DNA from: Lagopus muta | Taxonomy: Eukaryota > Chordata > Aves > Galliformes > Phasianidae | Assembly (NCBI RefSeq): GCF_023343835.1 | Contig: NC_064434.1 | Span: 15,729,505 to 15,793,504 of the forward strand | Length of the DNA stretch: 64,000 nucleotides | Reading direction: 5' to 3' | Shown: one piece after another, positions 12,357 through 24,300 of the stretch | Layout of the letters: the number at the start of each line of letters is the position of its first letter | How positions within the stretch are numbered: position 1 is the first letter of the stretch | Notes under the pieces: generated by a model | Told to the model about the DNA's origin: nothing | Seen by the model: only the letters and a program-made list of their open reading frames with translations | The model's database searches: none | Program-made: the position numbers and the translations under genes

Positions 12357-12881
12357 TATAAAAAGAGCAGTGCTGGCGAATCAGCTCAACTCATAGAAGA
12401 GCAGGAGGATGAGAAAAGGCTGAGGAGAGAGGACAGGAAGGAGAATCAAAAGGGAAGGCCTTGGTCAGGGAGACAGGAGTGGCATGTGATGCAATTGATA
12501 CTGGCTACTCCTGCTTTGCTTTTGAGGGTCAGAGGTCCAGACCAGACCATGGAACCCTTGTGTGCTTAGCCACACAGTGGGAGAGATGTTACACCTTCAA
12601 CAGGGACATAAATATAAGGGGTTATGAATACAGGGGAAGAAGGCTTATTGCTCCTGTTGTTTTTTGAGATTCTCCTATCTTTGAAAGCCACAGGCCCCTC
12701 CTGCCCACGCTATCATCAGCAAGTCTGCCAGAAGTTTCTTCAGCCACGTGTGAAGTCAATGACCTAAGTACAAGGAAGCACACATACTCCAGACTATACT
12801 CATAAGGATCTGGAAATTCCTCAGAGCCATAGACAAACTCTTCACCATTCACCCTCTGAAATAATTTTCTGATACAATAAA
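12357..12881 (+). other. TATA-like box to AATAAA unit, possible solo LTR or retroposed transcript
   Basis: AGTATAAAAAGAGCAG at 12355-12370 is a strong TATA-like motif, and ACAATAAATG at 12875-12884 contains a canonical poly(A) signal (12876-12881). The roughly 500 bases between are less AT-rich than the flanks and contain an A/G-rich stretch (12390-12480). A 79-codon plus frame (12330-12569) starts upstream of the motif and resembles nothing I know. TATA plus poly(A) signal at this spacing would fit a degenerate solo LTR, but no terminal TG/CA ends or target duplication could be fixed. Confidence 0.25.
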
Positions 12882-13221
12882 TGTATTGTCTAGTTCTTCT
12901 AATTTATATTGTCTTCTTTGGGAAAACTTATGGCCTTTCCTTACTGTCCTCATATATTTACTGGTCTGTATAAATAAATGAAATATGTTTATAGATTTCT
13001 GTACGCTTATTTTGATTTTTTTTTAACGTACGTAATTATCTCTCTCCATATCTATATATTGTTATATATGACAAATTGCTGATTTGAAGAGGAGAGGAAC
13101 CAGTCAGAGGGTGCTCTGAGATCTAAGCTAAACAAACCAAGTCAGCTCATCTGCTTCTCAAAGCTCTTCTTTTAGATGCTTCATCATATTCACAGAGCTT
13201 CATTAAAAGCTCTCTAATACT
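12882..13221. other. AT-rich spacer, nothing recognised
   Basis: About 340 bases of AT-rich sequence between the TATA/poly(A) unit and the CR1 relic. No feature seen. Confidence 0.5.
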
Positions 13222-13465
13222 TTTGTGTTCTTCTTATACTGTACTCAAACTGCACTAAGTGCTGAAGGTGAGGATGGACAAAACAGAGCAGAACAGGACA
13301 ATACTTTCCCTTGCCCAGCTGCGTGTGCAGTGCTAGTGCCTGATGCACCACAGGGTCTGGTTGGCTCTTTTGGCTACCAAGGCACACTGCTTACTCAGAT
13401 TCAATGTGCCATCAACTAGAAAGCCAAAATCCCTTTCTGCAGGGCTGCTTTTGATCCTCTCCTGT
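13222..13465 (-). mobile_element. CR1 LINE, short diverged internal fragment
   Basis: On the minus strand the sequence encodes SSPAERDFGFLVDGTLNLSK followed by QCALVAKRAN, the ORF2 C-terminal block shared by CR1 copies. Toward lower coordinates, CAGTTTGAGTACAGTATAAG matches the region coding for FWAPQYKKD in better copies. Neither the 3' tail nor the upstream part is present. Confidence 0.7.
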
Positions 13466-14830
13466 TCCAATAATGTGGCAGTATGTGCGTGACGCACAGG
13501 GAAGTCTAGAGTGGCTCGTGTCCACAAGGCTGTTTCCTTCTTACGGCAAAGGCTATCTTAACCTAAGGCCAGGTTGGAACCATTTCAGTGTTAGATGAAG
13601 GATAAAAGAATGTAATGGTATTTCTACTATACTCCCATATCACTCTGGGTGTATAAGAGCTAGCTCTATCAGCTGAAGATCAGCACTATCTACTGAAAAC
13701 TTCTCTGTCAGAGCTAATTTTCCACTCTCCCTGGAGAAGATCAGTTTTGTACATGTCCCTCTCCAGGCACCTGCACAGGATGTGGGCACACTCAAGGACA
13801 GGAAGGCTTTCTGTTCCCTGAATATGCAGGTGTGTGCAATGTCAAGAGTCAGCTCTTCATTTTCAGGATCATTTCATATTGCACACGCAGTGCAGTTTTG
13901 CTGGATGTCAGCAGTTTGAAACTTTCCTCACTGACTAAGTTGTGGTAAATAGAACAGTATATGGACACCTCTGATGGACAGTTCCTCTCCAGCTCTTTCA
14001 AGGGAAATTATTTACGTTCTCTAAACCACAACCATGAAGCCTCTTACAAAGAAGGGAAACTTTGGTGAGAGTACTGCATATTGCACTTAAATGTGGCTGA
14101 GGAAGGAGTTGGTTTTTTTTTCCATATACAGGAACATGAATGAAATAAAGAGAAGTAAGGAAACTGTTGATGGCTCACCATTTTCCAGGTTAGTGCTTTT
14201 TTGATATTTATATTGTAAAATAATTGTGGACTTCCCTCTACATGCAAAGTGAAATGATCAGCAGAGAGAGGTAAGATCATTTTAAAACTCAGATAAAGAA
14301 AGACATGTGAAACACTAAAAGAAAAAAAGAAAAAAAGAAGAACAAGAAGCAGAAAACCTAAGCATATTTAAAGTCATAAGAAATTAGTAATAATAAGATA
14401 TGGTGAAACAATAAAAAGGATTTTGCCATATAATATTAATGTAGTTCTTGCTTGACTTTTGATGCTAGTATTCAGAGTCTATTTTTTTTTCCAATCTTAC
14501 AGAAAGGAAATTACATCCTCCCCATTGGATCATTTATAATATCCCATATCCGAGGCCTCTTTAGAAAATACAGGTGTATCTTGTAAAAATAATAAATTTA
14601 GAAGCAGATTAGAATGCTATTTAGACACTCATTTATTATTATATTTATGCTGTTCCTTCATTTGTTTATTTCTATTTGAAGTATGTATGTCAGGGGTGGT
14701 CTAATGCTAGCAACAGCATGGATCAGAATGATGTTTTAGTGTTGTCCTCTTAATGCTGCAGCCTCTGATATTGTTTGGCTCAGATGTTCAGCTGTTTCTG
14801 CTGCTGTAGGAGAAAGGAATCATTTAACAG
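13466..14830. other. Unique sequence, no gene recognised
   Basis: Nothing recognisable. An A-rich patch lies at 14318-14345, and overlapping short frames show no domain. Confidence 0.5.
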
Positions 14831-15118
14831 GATCATAGAATTGTGAGTAAAAAAAAACACCTTGAAGGCCATCTAGTCCAACATCCCTGTAATGAACAGG
14901 GACACCTACAGCTCAATCAGGTAACTCAGGGCCTCGCTCAGCCTGACCTTGAGTGTCTCCAGAGATGGGGCATCCATCACCTCACTAGGCAACCTGATCC
15001 AATGCTTCACTACCCTTATTTAAAATGAATAAATAAATAGATAGAGAGAGAGAGAGATAGGTAAGTAGATAGATAGGTAGGTAGATAAATAAATAAAATT
15101 CCTTATATGCAGTCTAAA
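14831..15118 (-). mobile_element. CR1 LINE 3' end interrupted by a GATA-type microsatellite
   Basis: GATCATAGAATTGTGAG opens a reversed, shortened CR1 tail. CATCTAGTCCAACATCCCTG, AACAGGGACACCTACAGCTC and GATGGGGCATCCATCACCTC follow, typical of the CR1 3' end. The sequence breaks into simple repeat at about 15026 and resumes with ATTCCTTATATGCAGTCTAA, which continues the CR1 order, so the microsatellite sits within the element. Confidence 0.85.
15026..15101 (+). repeat. (AAAT)/(GATA)/(GA) compound microsatellite
   Basis: AATAAATAAATAG, a GA run, then TAGA/TAGG tetramers and AATAAATAAA. It probably grew from an A-rich seed inside the CR1. Confidence 0.9.
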
Positions 15119-17607
15119 TGTTTTTGAAGAGGTGAAGGAAAGTGCCTATACTCCCTCCCACCAATGATATCATCAGCTTTACTCAGTAGGTTGACTGTCT
15201 GGAGCAGGAAATGGCTTTTGGCTGTTTGCACTGCTTTTGTTGCATGAATTCCTCTGCCTTTCCAAGGAAAGTGCTCTGCCATGGATGAGAATGTTCATTG
15301 GGCCACCATCTAACTGAGGTAGCAAGATCTGAAGTCCTTCCTGGAAGTGTGGTATTAAAAAAAGGCTGTGAGCTGAGTGTATTGTGTTGAGAGCTATACT
15401 GGGAGCATGAATCTGGAAAGATCAGTCTGAGGATGCTCTCCTAAAAATGGAACAATCCAAATTAGAAAAACACAGAATATCACATCTGAATAATACCTAT
15501 TCTATTCTTCAGGAATCAGAATTCATCAACACAACAAAGCTGTGATATGCTATTGATATTTTTTTATAGAGAATTTCAACAGAAAAATAACATTCTTTCA
15601 GGCTTTGATATTACTTTAGGAAGAAGGAATGGCTTCACTTGAGGGAAAAGAAAAGAGGAACGATTCTGAATTTTGTTCCTTTATTTGGTTCAGCAAAATC
15701 GCAATAGGGAGGAAAGAGCAAACAGACTTGTCAGAGGTGCTTAGGCATTGAGTCAATATCTGAAGAAATGTCTAATTTTGATATATTAATGATATATTTT
15801 GATATAAATTTATGGTATGGCGCAAACCATCATTTACGACTTGAACTGAGAATGAGAATAAAATCAGATAAAAACTTTCAGATATATTCTTGTCCAAAAT
15901 ACTTGGGAAACACCTATCTTCAATGCAAAGAAATCCATAAGTCCAGAGAAAGTCCTTTAGAAATATTTTGTGTCCCTTACAGGTGACTTATTGCTGGCAG
16001 AGATTATTTAGTAGTATCTAGACAAAGCTAGAATTGTATCAGAAGAGGGGGACTCTCCTCAATTTTACAATCAGTTCAACAGTGAAATTATAGCAATCAT
16101 AAATTGCTCCCAGCTGTCTCTGCAATCTCCACTTCAGCACTTCACTGTAGGGAAGGCAACAAGTTCTGCAACAATCAGTTGCTTTTATATCTCTCCACAG
16201 GCATAGACACTGTACTGGAGCTACAACTACATTACTGACTGCAAAAAAAATAATTGGTAAATCAAATACCAAGCAAAATCACTCATATTTTATCCACCAC
16301 TCTCATTTAAGGAAGGAAGCTATTGTTGAAGTACTTTCTTTGTCTTTTACTCCATATGTATCTATAAACCAGCAGCTTCCTCTTGATCTTCCTAACCTCT
16401 TCTCACCCCAGATGCGCACTCTTGTGGGTACCATTTCTCATATTGTGTGACCCATGGATTCTATTTTTGTCAGTGGTCATTTGCACAGACTTCTTCCCTG
16501 GTGCCCTTTATTCAGTGCCTGCTTACTTTGGGCATTGGACATCATTGTTTCCATGGTCGTTACTTCTTTTCTCTGAGTGCTTTTTCCAATTCCCATACTA
16601 TGGTGCTTTCTGGAATGAATGGATCTCTGGCTGTCAGTGATCAAAGCTGTCAGTAGCTGTTTATTTCCTCACCTCCTCAATTTGGCTCCTGGGAGGATGT
16701 TTCAACAGACGTTTTAGAGAGACAGAAAAAACCAATATCCTATTAAACTAATGACCCTTGGCTATGCTATCTACAAATGAATGCAGGCATAGACAATTGC
16801 CCGATTTTCTACTGAGGGCCTGTGCATGATGCTCATGCATATTTTCCAGCTCTAAAATGTGCACATAACTTGAAGAAAAAAAATGTATCATTTCCATTTA
16901 ACAGTGATTATCTCAATATAACTATAGAACTCCACTATTTTCATTTTATTGTTATTATTATCATTATTATTGATAATATTTATAAAATTCATGGCCAGAT
17001 TTTCTGGTGGAGAGCATTGACGGCTCTTCTCTTTATTCTTTTCAGAGAGCTTCTGTAAAGAACATCTTGTCTTTTTATCTTGGCCTTTTTGCTAAATCAA
17101 GAGTCTTGGATAAATTTGTTTTGACTCGCTATTACCAAGCAAGCTTTTCTATTCAGACCAGCAATAGCCTCTTTCTTTATGTCATATAGCTGTAGTGTGT
17201 CACAGATCCAACTGCATCTTCATGTTTTATGGTCACAGCCCAAATATTACTGGTGCTAACAAATGTTTTCTCCACTCCCAGTATCCTGCTTAATAAGATA
17301 TACTTAAAACATTTGCATTAAACATATTTTTGGGGGGAGTTTTTTAAGGAAGTTTATTTTAATATATTGGATGAGGGATGGTGGGAACCATGACTGAGAA
17401 AATAAAAAATGAACTGAGTTCATAGGAGTTAGAATCAGAAAGATGAAAAAATCTATCTTATTCACATTGAACAGAGCAAATGATTAGGAGCATACAAAAA
17501 GCTGCTCAAAATGAGATTCTTAGCACTAACAGAGGAACATGGTCTGAAACAGAAAAAGAGATCATCTCATAGAAACAGCAGTTGTATTTGCATTTGAATT
17601 GAGGAAA
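15119..17607. other. AT-rich unique sequence, no gene recognised
   Basis: No repeat family or coding signal recognised. A short (ATT/ATC)n-like stretch occurs at 16940-16980. Overlapping plus frames near 16383-16656 are in different phases and look like chance. Confidence 0.5.
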
Positions 17608-17705
17608 GAAGAGAGGAGAGGAGAGGAGAGGAGAGGAGAGGAGAGGAGAGGAGAGGAGAGGAGAGGAGAGGAGAGGAGAGGAGAGGAGAGGAGAGGAGAG
17701 GAGAG
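17608..17705 (+). repeat. (GGAGA)n pentanucleotide array
   Basis: About twenty nearly perfect GAGAG/GGAGA units, all purine on the plus strand. The repetitive frames on both strands here are artefacts of the array. It abuts a CR1 3' end. Confidence 0.97.
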
Positions 17706-17713
17706 TTTTAATG

Positions 17714-17798
17714 AGGAACTTGCTTTAGCAGGGGGGGTTGGACTAGATGATTTCCAGAGGTTCTTTCCAACTCCTACAATTTTTGTGATTTTGTGAAT
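17714..17798 (+). mobile_element. CR1 LINE 3' terminus
   Basis: AGGAACTTGCTTTAGCAGGG, GGTTGGACTAGATGATTTCC and TTCTTTCCAACTCCTACAAT lead into TTTGTGATTTTGTGAATC, a decayed octamer tail. Only the last 85 bases remain, directly after the GGAGA array. Confidence 0.88.
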
Positions 17799-19744
17799 CT
17801 GGGATTCACTGGACTCTAAAGGAGGATGTAGATGACTGTGCTGGAAGGATCTAAAGAGAAAAATGTTTCTGGAAGTCAATAAATGGTAAGATTTTGAGAG
17901 AGATAATTACCAGTTAAGATAAAGGTAAGGACAGATGTTGTGTTAGGTGAGGAGAAAATACTTCACTGGATTATTGCCTAAAAAGTTAAAGCACTAGAAA
18001 CTTAAGAGAAGATCCAAAAAAGTGTAAAAAGTGGGGAGAGGGAAAGAGGAGCTGAAGATGAGAGAAAATATAATGAGAAAAACTTTGCAGTTAAAGTTAA
18101 GAATATATTCAGCATTTTTTTAAATTGAAAGGAGGCAGAGAAAATAACAGTTGGAGAAGCATGGGAGTTCACTTGACAGTTTTTAAAATTTATTTTTATA
18201 TGCATTAAAATTTATTAAGGAGAAATAGAAGCATATTTTTATTGCTAAGGGAAATAACTAAAAGATAAAGGAAGAAAGAGGCTAGGATAAAATAGTGAAG
18301 TATGAAAGAAGCCACACTGGGATTTGGAAAATGGAGTTGGACAAAGCCATCACAATGGAAATATGAGGACACAAGGTAGCAAATGCTGAGGAGAATGGGC
18401 TACAATAATCTCTATCTGTGACAGAAAAGCATAAGGATGGTGATTGAAGGGAAAGGGAAGGGAAGAAGGAACTCAAGTCATACCATGTTCATTAATTTTT
18501 TTCCTATGAGAAATTGTCCACATTACTGGGAAAGACAAGGAAACTTGTTCTTGCCAACTCTTCTTAGCATTTTATAATACGTATAACATAGAAGCTAAAC
18601 AAAACACTGAGGATTGTAAGATTATCTCTTAAAAACATGGAGAAAACAGATTTTACAGGATTCATCAAAAGGTTATACATGTGATACAACTAAATTTACA
18701 ATGGTTTGAATAAACTCTCTAGTAAAACATGCATTAAAATATTAAACACAGATCATTATTCGTTGTTTCCAAAACACTGTCTGTATGGAAAAGCAAATGA
18801 GAGATCACAAGAATGGTTTAAGAACTGTTATTGATTCATGCCAAATTAGGTTTCTTATCCGTGCATAGATCGGTTACTATTAAAATAAAACGTTTTTCCT
18901 CTTGAGTACACTCTTGTTTTGTTTGATTTCAGATGGTGTCCTGTACCTACCAGTGTTGCACATCCATCTCCCAATGTGCATGTTTTGGCACAATTCCTTT
19001 TGTTGAGCAATATATTGATATGCTTTCAAGGAATGGAAGAAAGATGTGTTGCACTGCACTTAGCATCTGCACTATGATATTTTGAATACATTGGAAATAC
19101 CAAATAGCAGGCTTTGAAATATTTCAGGGCTTTAAGTCTGAATTAAGGGAAAAAAAAAATCCTTCTAAATTGCAGTGGAAGAAAACAAAAATTAGGGTAA
19201 AATATTTTTGTACCTCAGAGTGTTTGCATGCATTCAGCATGTAGCATCCAATGTTTAAAATGACATCTGCGTTTGGCCTAGCCATTTACCAACTCAAGAT
19301 GCTTCTGAGATATCTCTGCAACTGGTTACTATTTTGTATATTTTAACAGAGTAATATTTTGCTTGATAGCTTTGTGTTCCTCGCACAAAGGACAATAATT
19401 ATGCAGCAGACATGAATAAAGCAAGTCAGATAAGGAGTATATCAAATTCATATCCTGTGCTACGTCAGAAATCTGATAGGAGATTGAATTTATTCCCATG
19501 ATACAGATCACAGTTACAAAAAGCTTTTCTTTTGCTTCTGGACAAAGTAACATCACTGGCACATGAAAAAATTTACAGTGAGTTAAACTGGTATGATTCT
19601 ACAGCCTATTAGCTTCAAGAGTTGCTTTGGCAAATGCTTCAATGCAGAATCTTACCACAGCCACTCTGCTTAGCAAAATGCTCATTGTGATATGTCTTGT
19701 TCAGCTGCAGAAGGGGTTTCAGCCATAGTCTTCATCAGATCAGA
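17799..19744. other. A-rich unique sequence, no gene recognised
   Basis: Purine-rich on the plus strand (17900-18480), so the minus-strand frames read as S/F/L-rich low complexity. No domain and no repeat family recognised. Confidence 0.5.
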
Positions 19745-20358
19745 CTAGGCTACATCAACTATATCTTGGGCTGTATCAGAAGTTATGTGGCCAGCAGGTT
19801 GAGGGAGGTGATCCTGCCCTTCTGCTCTGAGCTGTTGATACTTCACCTGGAGTATCACATCCAGATGTGGAGTCTTCAGTACAGAAGAGACGTGGACTTG
19901 TTGGAGCGTGTCCAGAGGAGGGCTACAAAAATGATCCAAGAGCTGGAACACCTGTCCTATGGAGCTGTTCAACCTGGAAAAATGAAGGCTCTGGGGAGAC
20001 CTGACAGTGGCCTTTCAGTATCTCAAGTATGGCTGTAAGAGAGATTGGGACAGGCTGTTCATCAGGCTTTACTGTGATAGAGCAGGGGAAATAGCAAGGG
20101 GAAATAGTTTCAAACTAACAGATGGGAGATTTAGATTGGATATAAGAAAGAAAGTTTTTACCATAAGGATGGAAAGACACTGTCACAAGTTGCCCAGAGA
20201 GGTGGTGGATGCCCCACCCCTGGAGACACTCAAGATCAGGCTGGGCAGGACTCTGAGCAATCTGACTGAATTGTAGGTGTTCCTGTTCATTGCAGGGGAT
20301 GTGGACTAGGTGGTCTTTAAAGATGCCTTCCAACTCAAATGATTCTGTTTTTATGAAT
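19745..20358 (+). mobile_element. CR1 LINE 3' third with ORF2 C-terminus
   Basis: A plus-strand frame at 19697-20038 encodes YVASRLREVILPFCSELL, LEYHIQMWSLQYRRDVDLLE and RVQRRATKMIQELEHLSY. A second frame (20007-20276) continues with SFKLTDGRFRLDIRKKVFTI and LPREVVDAPPLETLK, so at least one frameshift separates them. The 3' part reads GGTGTTCCTGTTCATTGCAG and CCTTCCAACTCAAATGATTC, with only a stub of the octamer tail. This is a different CR1 subfamily from those carrying AACCTGCTTTGGCAGGG. Confidence 0.92.
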
Positions 20359-20929
20359 GTTTGATCTGGGACTTAATCACACACAGATCCTGTGAGGCAA
20401 ATGCCTTATCTGGTGAATCACTACCTGATTCCTCACAAAAGTTCAAAAGTTTTCTGCAAACTTATTGATAAACTGGTGTGCTTAGGAACTCTTAAAGAGG
20501 AGACTTAGTATCTATAAACCCTGGGGAAGAACCTTTGTTTTGGGACATACTGCAGCACAAGGAACTATAATTCAGGGGAATGCACTATTTTTCAGATTGG
20601 ATCAGTTTGTGGTAGTGTTCTCTCTGTGCCTTCTCCACAGGTGTCCAGCCTTGGTCAGAGGACAGTAGTCCCACAGGGATCAGCATGAAGTCACCCTTTC
20701 ATTTGTGAAACTCCCTCTTTATTCCTCATAGTTGGAAGCTGGCTTAAAACCCTAAACATGAGGTTTTCCTCTCTGCCTTGTATTTTTAGCTTTCACTATC
20801 ATAACTTGGAGCATTCTCAGCATTCATATAAATATCCAGTTCCCCATTGGTTTTTGCTAAACTCTTGGCCTTAGTGACATCTACTGACAATGATGTATTA
20901 AGTTTAATTGCACGATGTCTGTTTTACTT
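20359..20929. other. Unique sequence, no gene recognised
   Basis: No clear feature. The right half could be a further decayed part of the ancient LINE relic that follows. Confidence 0.4.
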
Positions 20930-21350
20930 GCTTTTATGCATTTTCAATTGGCTGCCTTCAAATTTAATCAAGTGTACTAATCTGCTACTGCATTATTTTA
21001 GCATGGCTCATCCTTTCTGAAATTCTTCACTGTCCTTCTCTATTTGAATAAAACCTGAATAATTAATGTTATCTGTAAATTTTACTATCTCACTGCTTGA
21101 CTCCTTTTCTAGAAAATTAATAAATATATTAAATTGTTCCTGAATCTCTGATGCATCCTTAGAAACTTCTGCAAGTGGTTCACTAACATGTCTCTCCTGC
21201 TTTCTGATTCTTGGCTAGTTTTGAAAGTAGAACAATACTTTACAATATTTTCTTTGTTGTTTATAACTGAATTGTATCCACTACTTTCTCAAAAGCAAGG
21301 GAAACATATTCCCTTGAAACTTCTAGATTCTTCTGATAGATTCTGTCCAC
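20930..21350 (-). mobile_element. Possible ancient CR1/L3-like LINE relic
   Basis: The plus strand reads TTAATGTTATCTGTAAATTT, CTCACTGCTTGACTCCTTTT, then CTAGAAAATTAATAAATATA and later ACTACTTTCTCAAAAGCA. The order recalls the antisense reverse-transcriptase region of old amniote CR1/L3 elements (TCATCTGCAAATTT, ATTAATAAATAT, TTTATCAAAAGC). Preceding CAAATTTAATCAAGTGT suits the segment before it. Similarity is patchy and from memory, and no open frame survives. Confidence 0.45.
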
Positions 21351-24300
21351 TTAATAAAACAGAGTAAAATAACTGATACCTTACACTTTGGACATTGAGG
21401 ATACAATAACTCACATATGTCTCACAAACACATGGAAACATCCCTTATTACGCCTTCTACTTGTCTATCTGTTGGAAATCTTCATAGTACCATTAGGAAT
21501 TGTTTGTTTCAGTTCTTGAGAGACAAGATACTTTTCCTTTAATTATTTTGACAGGTGTGCTCTTAGGCTTGGTTTGGAATGAGCATCCCAAAGCTCTATC
21601 AGCAAACACCCTTTAAACAAGAAAATTCGAATTACTTTTCTTCTAAAGTGTTTTGTTTAATTAATCTGAATTTTTATTAGGTAATTCTCTAAGCAAGAGT
21701 TCTTTGAAGCCCATTCTTCACTGTGCAGTTACAGGGCCCACCTGTGCATCCATCCGCACAGTGAATTCTTGGTGTGTGGATTTGATGCACTATATTTATA
21801 TGAAATCATAATGCTATAAGGTATTGCATTTTGTGTGAAACTAGAAAATGAACCAGACATGAATTTCATTGTTACTCTTTAGAAATGTTTGATGTCTTAC
21901 AAAAAGTGGGGCAAGTGACCATTTTCCTATGAAGAAGAATGTCCTCTGCTGTACATTCTCAGCATTTTCCAAATCATTGTCTCTTCCTACAGTTCTCAAA
22001 TACCCCCGGGAAATAAACTGTGTTTTTTCTCTTTTACTCTATCACTTGTTCAGAATGTTAATAAATTAAAAATTGTACTAAGAACAGCATGAAAACCAGC
22101 AAAGAATCAAAAAAAGTATCTGTTATCTAAAAAGGCATTTTTTCCTCTATTTTAAAATGTTCACACAAAACCTGTATTAATTTTAAATTACTAACTTGAG
22201 AGAGAAATGTAATAAAATGTTTTGCTAATGCTTTGTTATCCTTATGGCTTCAACTCCAGCTCAAAAATGCAATTAATTCTGTAACTTACACTCTGTGGCG
22301 GATGTCATTCAAGCTGCGACAGCTTATTGGGTAGTTAAAAGGATAAAATCAAGTAGTCATTCTACTAATCCCTTTACAAGGAAACAGCTTTATGCATAAA
22401 AAGTGGAACTTATGTGGTCATTAGCAGATGCTACATCAAGCAACCAAAAATACACACATTTAAATTCTTAAGCACAATCTATGAACACTACACAGATGGT
22501 TTCCAAGAAACTGTACCTAAATTGATTACGATAAAAATGATCTGCTGCAATTGTTTCTGTCAAAAGGGAGAACAGAATTTGTCCCAATGTGTCGCTCTGC
22601 CCACTCATGCAGAGAACCCAGCTGCTGAGACAGATGTTGCTCTAAGCACTTTATTTTAGGGTCATTAAAATGGTTACAGGGGTTAGTCATTCATTGTTTT
22701 ATAAATTGTGCTTACTAGCTGAGCTCCATAGATGCTAGAAAACTTCTTTGTGGTTGATCAAAAAAAGTTGCATGTTATATCACATTTACCTTATGCTGGC
22801 AGTAAAGCTGGCTGATTCACTTGCATAGGACAGGATGAGAAAATAAACAATTACTTTTTCTGGTTTGTTTAGACCTGACATAATACTGGTGTCTATTCTG
22901 TAATCAGGAGAAACACAAAGGCTGTCTCAAAGGCCTTCTATTTTTCATTTTAATTCCTTTAACCATTAAAGACTTTGATCTTATGAGCAAGAAGCGTCAG
23001 ACAAGAAAAGGTTTAAGATCAGTTGATCAGATCAGTGCAGAATTGGTCCGTCTACCTCCCTGCTGTTTTTGCAAATGCTCCTTTTTGGCAGTTTGAGCAT
23101 ACTCAGGCTTTACTTAGAAATATTTGGCTAAATCTCTTCACTGTTGGCAGGTTCTATGGTTTTCCATGGCTCATCTAATTCAGTATTGACTTAGCTGTGT
23201 GAGTGTGATGTATTGGTGCGGCAGCTAATGTGTCAATGAGAAACAGAACAGTAAAAAGATGAGGCACAGTGAAAAACAGCAAGGATGGCAGATCCAACTC
23301 TTTTTCAGATCATACTGTAGCCTTTTATAGCCTGCACTACAAAATGTAGCCAACTTCCACTCCTTTATTTCATCTTTGTCCCTGAGCACTTGCTATTATG
23401 TCGATATTTATCTTCCCTAATTGGTGGCTGAACTCTGGCAAACAAATTTCTAATTCTGGACAGTAATTGCCTACACAATCTAATAGATATTTTTCAACCT
23501 TTCCTTGACGCATTTAGAATAGAATCAATCATCTGTGAGAAACTAGCAGAAAGTATTAGTATTGTTTGACCTGCCTCCTTCAAACATGGCTGCTTTGGCC
23601 ATGGATTGACTTCCTGCACTTTCACAGAGAAATGATTTCTTTTACTCTGGCTTAATATGCTTCATTTAGGTAGTTCTGGACTATTCACATTTAGCTCGTA
23701 TAACTAAACAACATAGTATGTCCTTTGCTTTGAACATGCCCGAACTTACACTTTTTAAATTAAAATCAGGATATCCCCAGAAAAGTCAAAACCTAGAAAA
23801 ATGAAGCCAATTCCAGCCCACAGATCTGGCCATTTCTGAAGAGAAATCCCATAGTCCATCATCTCAAAAACAAAACAAAACAAAAAACCAACCTCAAACC
23901 CCAAGTCTGCAGACTGGGAGATGAATGTAAGTATTTCTTCCAGAAAGTAGAATTCCTGAAAGTTCAGTGAGACATTCACTCCTCTCAGAAACTGGCATAT
24001 TTCATCCACTTCATCATTCAGTGCAAGCAAACTCAACATTACAAGAAGAAATTCAGCCATGAGAGCCACATTTTTACCTGACAGTATGTTAAAATCTATG
24101 AATTATCTTAGTTTCATATAAATTTGAATTAAATTTAACCAAAATCGTATTTTTATAACACAACAAAACCCTTAAGCAGATGATCTTTTCTGCCCCCCAA
24201 AGATTTCTCAATATTGTAAAATAGGTTCACTCATAATCTGCACCTGTATCTGAAGCAGTAATGGGATCTTTTGTACATAATGTTACCTTATTACAATTTC

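Noticed and set aside
16383..16656. Two overlapping plus frames with hydrophobic, phenylalanine-rich peptides suggesting membrane segments
   Set aside because: Different phases over the same T-rich sequence; hydrophobicity follows from base composition.
17562..17879. Frames with LLSSPLLSS or GEERR repeats
   Set aside because: Produced by the GGAGA pentamer array.
22285..22400. Possible conserved non-coding element, less AT-rich than its surroundings
   Set aside because: Conservation cannot be judged from one genome; only composition suggested it.
23755..24069. 104-codon minus frame, acidic and hydrophobic
   Set aside because: Includes codons from an AAAAC simple repeat and shows no domain; not enough to call a gene.
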